Below the pieces are notes generated by a model that worked only from the letters and a program-made list of their open reading frames with translations, did no database searches and had not been told where the DNA came from. Shown here in pieces: positions 6,117-9,924 of a DNA stretch of 9,924 nucleotides; positions within the stretch are counted from its first letter, which is position 1, and each line of letters opens with the position of its first letter. The position numbers were made by a program, and so were the translations under genes. Origin of the DNA: JAMLIN01 sp041676645 (GTDB taxonomy: Bacteria; Pseudomonadota; Gammaproteobacteria; Burkholderiales; Burkholderiaceae_E); NCBI GenBank assembly GCA_041676645.1, contig JBAYRO010000108.1, positions 1 through 9,924 of the forward strand. The letters run 5' to 3'.

Positions 6117-6133
6117 TGCACCTTGATGGTGCG
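6117..6133. promoter_or_regulatory. NtrC-binding dyad (enhancer) for glnA
   Basis: The sequence TGCACCTTGATGGTGCG fits the NtrC dyad TGCACC-N5-GGTGCA at 11 of 12 positions. Its centre is near 6125, about 159 bp upstream of the predicted sigma-54 start site, a typical enhancer distance. It lies just after the stop codon of the acyl-CoA ligase gene. The match in sequence, spacing and gene context makes chance unlikely. Confidence 0.78.
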
Positions 6134-6134
6134 C

Positions 6135-7784
6135 TCAGCTCGTCGCCTTCCGATCGGCGAATTGCTCGCGCAGGCGGGCCTTCCAGAACTTGCCCGTCGA
6201 GGTCCGCGGAATCTCGTCGATGAATTCCACCGCATCGGGCAATTGCCAGGCGGCGAAAGAGCCGGACAGGTGCTTGCGCAATTCCTCGGTATCGAGCGAT
6301 GCCCCGGGCTTGAGCACCACGCACGCGAGCGGGCGCTCCGTCCACTTCGGATGCGCAACGGCGATCACCGCGGCCTCGGCCACCGCAGGATGGGCCATGA
6401 TCGCATTCTCGAGATCGACCGAACTGATCCATTCGCCACCAGATTTGATCAAATCCTTTGTTCTATCGGTAATTCGCATGAAACCATGGGAATCGATCGC
6501 CGCCACGTCGCCGGTACGCAGCCAGCCGTCATCGGTGAACTTGTCGGGCTCGTCGCCATCGCCGTAGTACGAGCCGGTGATGTACGGCCCGCGCGTCTGG
6601 AGCTCACCGACGGTCACCCCATCCCAGGCGCCGATCCGTCCCTCGTCGTCCATGATGCGAATGTCCACCAGCGGAACCGGGATGCCCTGCAGGGCACGCC
6701 GGCGGAACCATTCATCCTCGTCGACATCGGCAAGCTCGGGCTTCAGGTTGAAGACGGTCGCCAGCGGCGAGGTCTCGGTCATGCCCCAGCCCTGGGCGAG
6801 CTCCACTCCGTTGCGGGCGAAGGCGCGGATCAGGGATTCGGGGGCGGCCGAACCGCCGACCAGGCTGCGCATGCCCGCGGGCAGTTTCCAGCGGCCCGGG
6901 TGGGCCTCGTAGGTCTGGATCAGCGATAGCCAGATCGTCGGCACGCCGAGTGACAGGGTCGGCGGCTCGATCTGGATCAGGTCGAGCAGATCGTCCGGAT
7001 GCAGGTGCGGCCCCGGGAATACCAGCCCGGCACCGTTCATCACCGCCGCATAGGGCACGCCCCAGCTGTTGGCATGGAACATCGGAGTGACAGGGAGCAC
7101 CACATCGCGCGAGCCGATGCGCACTGAATCGGGCAGGCTGGCGACCAGCGAATGCAGGACCGTCGAGCGATGCGAATAGACGACGCCCTTGGGCCGGCCG
7201 GTGGTTCCCGACGTGTAGCACATGGAAACCGGGTCGTTCTCGTCATGGTCGACGTATTCGAAGGCGGCGGCCTGCTCGGGCGATGCCAGCATCTCGTCGT
7301 AGTCCTCGAGCGCCGGCGCTCCCTCGATCGCACCGTGCGCCGCGAGCGGCTGGCCCGAGAAGCGGTAGACGAACACCCGCTCGAAGCGGTGCAGCGGCGC
7401 GACGGCCTTCAGAAGCGGCAGCAGTACGTCGTCGATGATGAGGAAGCGATCCTCGGCATGGCCGGCGATCCAGCCGATGTCCTCGGGGGCGAGGCGCAGG
7501 TTCAGGGTATGCATCACGCCGCCGGCGGCCGGAATGCCGAAATAGGCTTCCAGGTGCGCATGATGGTTCCAGCACAGGGTGGCGACCCGGTCGCCCTTCT
7601 TCAGGCCCGCGGCCAGCAGCCCGGCGGCCAGCTGCCGCGTACGCTGGTGGAACTCGCGATAGCTGTGCCGCCGCAGCGACTTGTCGGGAAGCCGCGAAAT
7701 CACCGCCTGCTCCGGGAAGACGGTTCCGGCCCGCTCCAGGATATCGTTCAGTGACAGGGGCCGCTGCTGCATCGTCGTCTTCAT
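6135..7784 (-). CDS. AlkK/DmdB-like acyl-CoA synthetase (AMP-forming)
   Basis: This 549-residue ANL-superfamily ligase activates a carboxylic acid via an acyl-adenylate and transfers it to coenzyme A. The P-loop YTSGTTGRPKGV is at 190-201. The adenine motif GWGMTETSP is at 332-340 and TGD at 424-426. The hinge segment RTKDLIKSGGEW is at 441-452. The catalytic lysine is K532 in PRTSTGK. No signal peptide or membrane helix is seen, so it should be cytosolic. Overall style resembles medium/long-chain AlkK-type fatty-acid ligases and the related methylthiopropionate-CoA ligase DmdB; the true substrate cannot be read from sequence. I chose the ATG at 7784 because GAGGAG lies five bases upstream. 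An in-frame ATG at 7835 would add 17 Gly/Arg/Pro-rich residues. The gene stands between hemW and glnA, with no obvious functional tie to either. Confidence 0.9.
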   Translation of the reverse strand: MKTTMQQRPLSLNDILERAGTVFPEQAVISRLPDKSLRRHSYREFHQRTRQLAAGLLAAGLKKGDRVATLCWNHHAHLEAYFGIPAAGGVMHTLNLRLAPEDIGWIAGHAEDRFLIIDDVLLPLLKAVAPLHRFERVFVYRFSGQPLAAHGAIEGAPALEDYDEMLASPEQAAAFEYVDHDENDPVSMCYTSGTTGRPKGVVYSHRSTVLHSLVASLPDSVRIGSRDVVLPVTPMFHANSWGVPYAAVMNGAGLVFPGPHLHPDDLLDLIQIEPPTLSLGVPTIWLSLIQTYEAHPGRWKLPAGMRSLVGGSAAPESLIRAFARNGVELAQGWGMTETSPLATVFNLKPELADVDEDEWFRRRALQGIPVPLVDIRIMDDEGRIGAWDGVTVGELQTRGPYITGSYYGDGDEPDKFTDDGWLRTGDVAAIDSHGFMRITDRTKDLIKSGGEWISSVDLENAIMAHPAVAEAAVIAVAHPKWTERPLACVVLKPGASLDTEELRKHLSGSFAAWQLPDAVEFIDEIPRTSTGKFWKARLREQFADRKATS

Positions 7785-7844
7785 GGTGTCTCCTCGTGGG
7801 CGAACGGCCCGCCCGCCGGATGGGCCTGGCCGCATTCGGCAACG

Positions 7845-7874
7845 ATCTTAAGTGGCGGCGAGCATCGGCCGCAA
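7845..7874 (-). promoter_or_regulatory. Possible weak sigma-70 promoter for the acyl-CoA ligase gene
   Basis: In the 107-bp gap between hemW and the ligase gene, the minus strand has TTGCGG (7874-7869), an 18-base spacer and TAAGAT (7850-7845). These match TTGACA at three positions and TATAAT at four. The spacing is acceptable but the hexamers are weak. It is listed because the gap is large compared with the other gaps in this run. Confidence 0.25.
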
Positions 7875-7891
7875 CTCTACGAGGGGCCGTA

Positions 7892-9109
7892 TTAACCCGA
7901 GGTCGGTGCCCGCTCGGGCAGGAAGCGCTCCTGCAGTTCGTTCAGGAAGCGCCGCCCGAGTTCCGTCGCCCGGATCCGGGTCGGATCCGGATCGAGCAGG
8001 CCGTCGGTGGTGGCCTGCGCCAGCGACTTGCCGAAGGCGTCCATGCCGAGTCCCGTATGGGCGGCAAAGAGCGCCGCCGGGACGCCGTCGACGAGACGCA
8101 GGGCGTTGAGCATGAACTCGAAGCAGAGGTCGGCGCGCGTGAGGCGCCGCAGGATCTCGACCGGCTCGCCGGCGGCCACCGCCTGCTGGTAGCGGGCCGG
8201 ATGGCGCCAGCGCTGCTCGCGCTCGATCCGGTCATGGAAGCTGAGCTTGCCATGGGCGCCGGCCCCGATGCCGAGGTAGTCGCCGAACTGCCAGTAGTTC
8301 AGGTTGTGGCGCGAGCGGTGCCCCGGGCGGGCCCAGGCGGAGATCTCGTAGTTCTCCAGGCCGGCGCCGCCCAGCACGCCCTCGACCATCTCCTGCATGT
8401 CGGCCGCCTCGTCCTGGTCCGGCACCGCCGGGGGATGCGCGGCGAAGAGCGTGTTCGGCTCGATCGTCAGGTGGTAGCACGACAGGTGCGGCGGGCGATA
8501 CGCGAGCGCGGTGCGCAGGTCGGCCTCGCAGTCGGCGAGCGACTGGCCCGGCAGCGCATACATCAGGTCGATGTTGAAGGTCTCGAAGCAGCGCGCCGCC
8601 GTCTCGATCGCGGCGCGGGCCTGGTCACCGTCATGGATCCGCCCGAGGGCGCGCAGGGCCGTGTCCGAGAAGCTCTGCACGCCGATCGACAGGCGGTTGA
8701 CACCGGCCTGCGCAAAGCCCTCGAAGCGTTCGCGCTCGAAGGTGCCGGGATTGGCTTCCATGGTGATCTCGGCACCGGCGACCAGCGGTACCCGTGCCCG
8801 GATACCGGCGAGCAGATGGTCGATCGCCTCGGGCGAGAACAGGCTCGGCGTGCCGCCCCCGAGAAACACCGTCTGCACGCTGCGGCCCCAGATCCGCGGC
8901 AGGGCCGACTCCAGGTCGGCGACGAGCGTGTCGACATAGCGCCGCTCGTCGAGTTCGCCGCGTTGCTCATGGGAGTTGAAGTCGCAGTACGGGCACTTGC
9001 GCACGCACCACGGCAGGTGCACATAGAGCGACAGCGGCGGCGGCGGCACGACCCCGGCCGCGCGCGCGGGCCGCTGCAGGGAGATCGCCTGCCGACGCAG
9101 TTCAGTCAT
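7892..9109 (-). CDS. hemW: Radical SAM heme chaperone HemW
   Basis: This 405-residue radical SAM protein is of the HemN-like HemW group. It was long annotated as oxygen-independent coproporphyrinogen III oxidase but is known in studied members to bind heme and hand it to target proteins. The iron-sulfur motif CVRKCPYCDF has C35, C39 and C42. The following residues are DF rather than the extra cysteine of true HemN, which separates HemW from the oxidase. Other family marks are LYVHLPWC (28-35), GGGTPS (84-89), EANPG (118-122), HNLNYW (268-273) and GIGAGAHG (280-287). Length is normal for the family (about 380-410). The ATG at 9109 is preceded by GGGAGGG about nine bases upstream. It follows rdgB by 42 bp in the same direction, consistent with one operon with rph and rdgB. 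Confidence 0.94.
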   Translation of the reverse strand: MTELRRQAISLQRPARAAGVVPPPPLSLYVHLPWCVRKCPYCDFNSHEQRGELDERRYVDTLVADLESALPRIWGRSVQTVFLGGGTPSLFSPEAIDHLLAGIRARVPLVAGAEITMEANPGTFERERFEGFAQAGVNRLSIGVQSFSDTALRALGRIHDGDQARAAIETAARCFETFNIDLMYALPGQSLADCEADLRTALAYRPPHLSCYHLTIEPNTLFAAHPPAVPDQDEAADMQEMVEGVLGGAGLENYEISAWARPGHRSRHNLNYWQFGDYLGIGAGAHGKLSFHDRIEREQRWRHPARYQQAVAAGEPVEILRRLTRADLCFEFMLNALRLVDGVPAALFAAHTGLGMDAFGKSLAQATTDGLLDPDPTRIRATELGRRFLNELQERFLPERAPTSG

Positions 9110-9151
9110 CGCGCCGAACCCTCCCGGCCGGCGCGATCCATCCGCCGGGTA

Positions 9152-9790
9152 TCACTGCGCTTGCACCCCACCGGCGCCGCCGGCCGCCTCGGCGCGCAGT
9201 TGCGCGAGCAGGCGGGCGAGCGCCCTGCCCCGGTGGCTGAGCGCGTTCTTGCGCGCCGCCGAGAGCTCGGCGGCGCTGCCTTCCTCGCCATCGGGCAGGA
9301 AGAGCGGGTCGTAGCCGAAGCCGCCGGCGCCGCGTGCGGCGTCCGCGATCCGCCCACGCCAGCTGCCCTCGGCGATCAGCGGACGGGGATCATCGGCATG
9401 ACGCAGCATGACGAGCGCGCAATGGAAGAAGGCGCCCCGGTCGGGCTGGCCGGCAAGCGCCGCCAGCAGGTGGGCATTGTTGGCCGCATCACCCGGCTCG
9501 CCCCCGGCCGCCGCCGAGTAGCGCGCCGACAGGACGCCGGGGGCGCCGCCCAGCGCCGCCACGCACAGGCCGGAATCATCCGCCAGCGCCGGCAGCCCGG
9601 TATGGCGGCTCGCGTGGCGCGCCTTGGCGATCGCGTTCTCGACGAAGCTCGGCCAGGGCTCCTCGGCTTCCGGGACACCCAGTGCGCCCTGCGCGACGAG
9701 TTCCAGGCCGAGCGGTTCGAGCAAGGCAGCCAGTTCCGCGAGCTTGCCGGCGTTGCCCGACGCCAGCACGACCCGCCGGCCGGGGATCAT
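9152..9790 (-). CDS. rdgB: dITP/XTP pyrophosphatase (RdgB/HAM1 family)
   Basis: This 212-residue enzyme hydrolyses non-canonical purine nucleotides (dITP, ITP, XTP) to monophosphates and pyrophosphate, keeping them out of DNA and RNA. The N-terminal substrate motif SGNAGK is at 11-16. The FVENAIAKAR helix (49-58) carries E51. The acidic LADDSGL motif (69-75) holds the metal and catalytic aspartates, followed by PGVLSARY (84-91). FGYDPLF (158-164), AELS (174-177) and SHRGRAL (185-191) complete the family set. It is slightly longer than E. coli RdgB (197), with a Gly/Ala-rich C-terminal tail. The start ATG overlaps the rph stop in an ATGA arrangement, so translation is probably coupled. Gene order rph-rdgB-hemW is common in betaproteobacteria. 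Confidence 0.95.
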   Translation of the reverse strand: MIPGRRVVLASGNAGKLAELAALLEPLGLELVAQGALGVPEAEEPWPSFVENAIAKARHASRHTGLPALADDSGLCVAALGGAPGVLSARYSAAAGGEPGDAANNAHLLAALAGQPDRGAFFHCALVMLRHADDPRPLIAEGSWRGRIADAARGAGGFGYDPLFLPDGEEGSAAELSAARKNALSHRGRALARLLAQLRAEAAGGAGGVQAQ

Positions 9791-9924
9791 CGTGCCGACG
9801 AATTCGACGACGCCAGCGGTGTCGCCAGGGCTTCGCGCTGGAGCGCGACGATCTGGGCGATACCGCTGCCGGCGTAGTCGAGCAGGCGATCGAGTTGTTG
9901 CCGCGAGAAGGCCTCGCCTTCGGC
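9787..9924 (-). CDS. rph: Ribonuclease PH, C-terminal end only
   Basis: This frame enters from the right edge and gives the last 45 residues before a TGA stop at 9789-9787. It begins AEGEAFSRQQLDRLLD and continues with GIAQIVALQREAL. This matches the conserved RNase PH C-terminus (a T/AEG...FS...L..LL.LA..GI..LV..Q..AL pattern). RNase PH is a phosphorolytic 3'-5' exoribonuclease that trims tRNA 3' ends. The catalytic core is outside the window. The stop overlaps the rdgB start by four bases (ATGA), and rph directly before rdgB is a familiar pairing that supports the call. Confidence 0.85.
   Translation of the reverse strand, partial: AEGEAFSRQQLDRLLDYAGSGIAQIVALQREALATPLASSNSSAR

Noticed and set aside
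7785..7891. Terminator between hemW and the acyl-CoA ligase gene
   Set aside because: GC-rich inverted pieces exist, but none forms a clean stem followed by a T-tract on the minus strand.
7751..9877. Long open frame on the plus strand across hemW and rdgB
   Set aside because: It is antisense to two motif-complete genes, with skewed Arg/Ala/Gly content and no recognisable domain.
1..9924. CRISPR array, tRNA, rRNA or riboswitch
   Set aside because: No regularly spaced long repeats, cloverleaf, rRNA-like or known riboswitch core was seen when reading both strands; the gaps between genes are short and explained by promoters or terminators.

Overview
The window reads as a chromosomal segment of a high-GC proteobacterium, most likely a betaproteobacterium. 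The support is the GC-rich third codon positions, the rph-rdgB-hemW gene order, and a glnA-DUF4124-ntrB-ntrC-xth block of the kind common in Burkholderiales and Rhodocyclales. This placement is inference from gene order and protein style, not from a marker gene.

Layout, left to right. Bases 1-109 are the right end of an IS3-family insertion sequence: the last 22 codons of its transposase plus the terminal inverted repeat. Bases 110-415 are a non-coding or eroded stretch. It holds a short minus-strand reading frame apparently cut by the IS, and three copies of GCTACCA. Bases 416-1195 (+) encode exodeoxyribonuclease III. It meets ntrC tail to tail with overlapping stop codons. All remaining genes are on the minus strand. 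Read in their own direction they are: rph (only its 3' end, 9787-9924), rdgB, hemW, an AlkK/DmdB-like acyl-CoA ligase, glnA, a secreted DUF4124 protein, ntrB and ntrC.

The functional core is nitrogen regulation. glnA (glutamine synthetase) is preceded by a good sigma-54 -24/-12 element (5977-5992). A near-consensus NtrC dyad (6117-6133) and weaker dyads lie about 130-160 bp upstream of the predicted start site. The histidine kinase NtrB and the sigma-54 activator NtrC are encoded downstream, so the locus carries both the regulator and its classic target. A strong hairpin terminator after glnA (4387-4420) probably limits read-through into the DUF4124-ntrB-ntrC unit. The rph-rdgB-hemW group is a compact housekeeping cluster (RNA 3' processing, nucleotide-pool sanitation, heme handling).

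I found no previously undescribed system. This is mostly a conserved core region. The less ordinary parts are the IS-damaged left flank, the intact NtrC/sigma-54 control region squeezed against the stop codon of the acyl-CoA ligase gene, and the DUF4124 gene embedded in the ntr operon.
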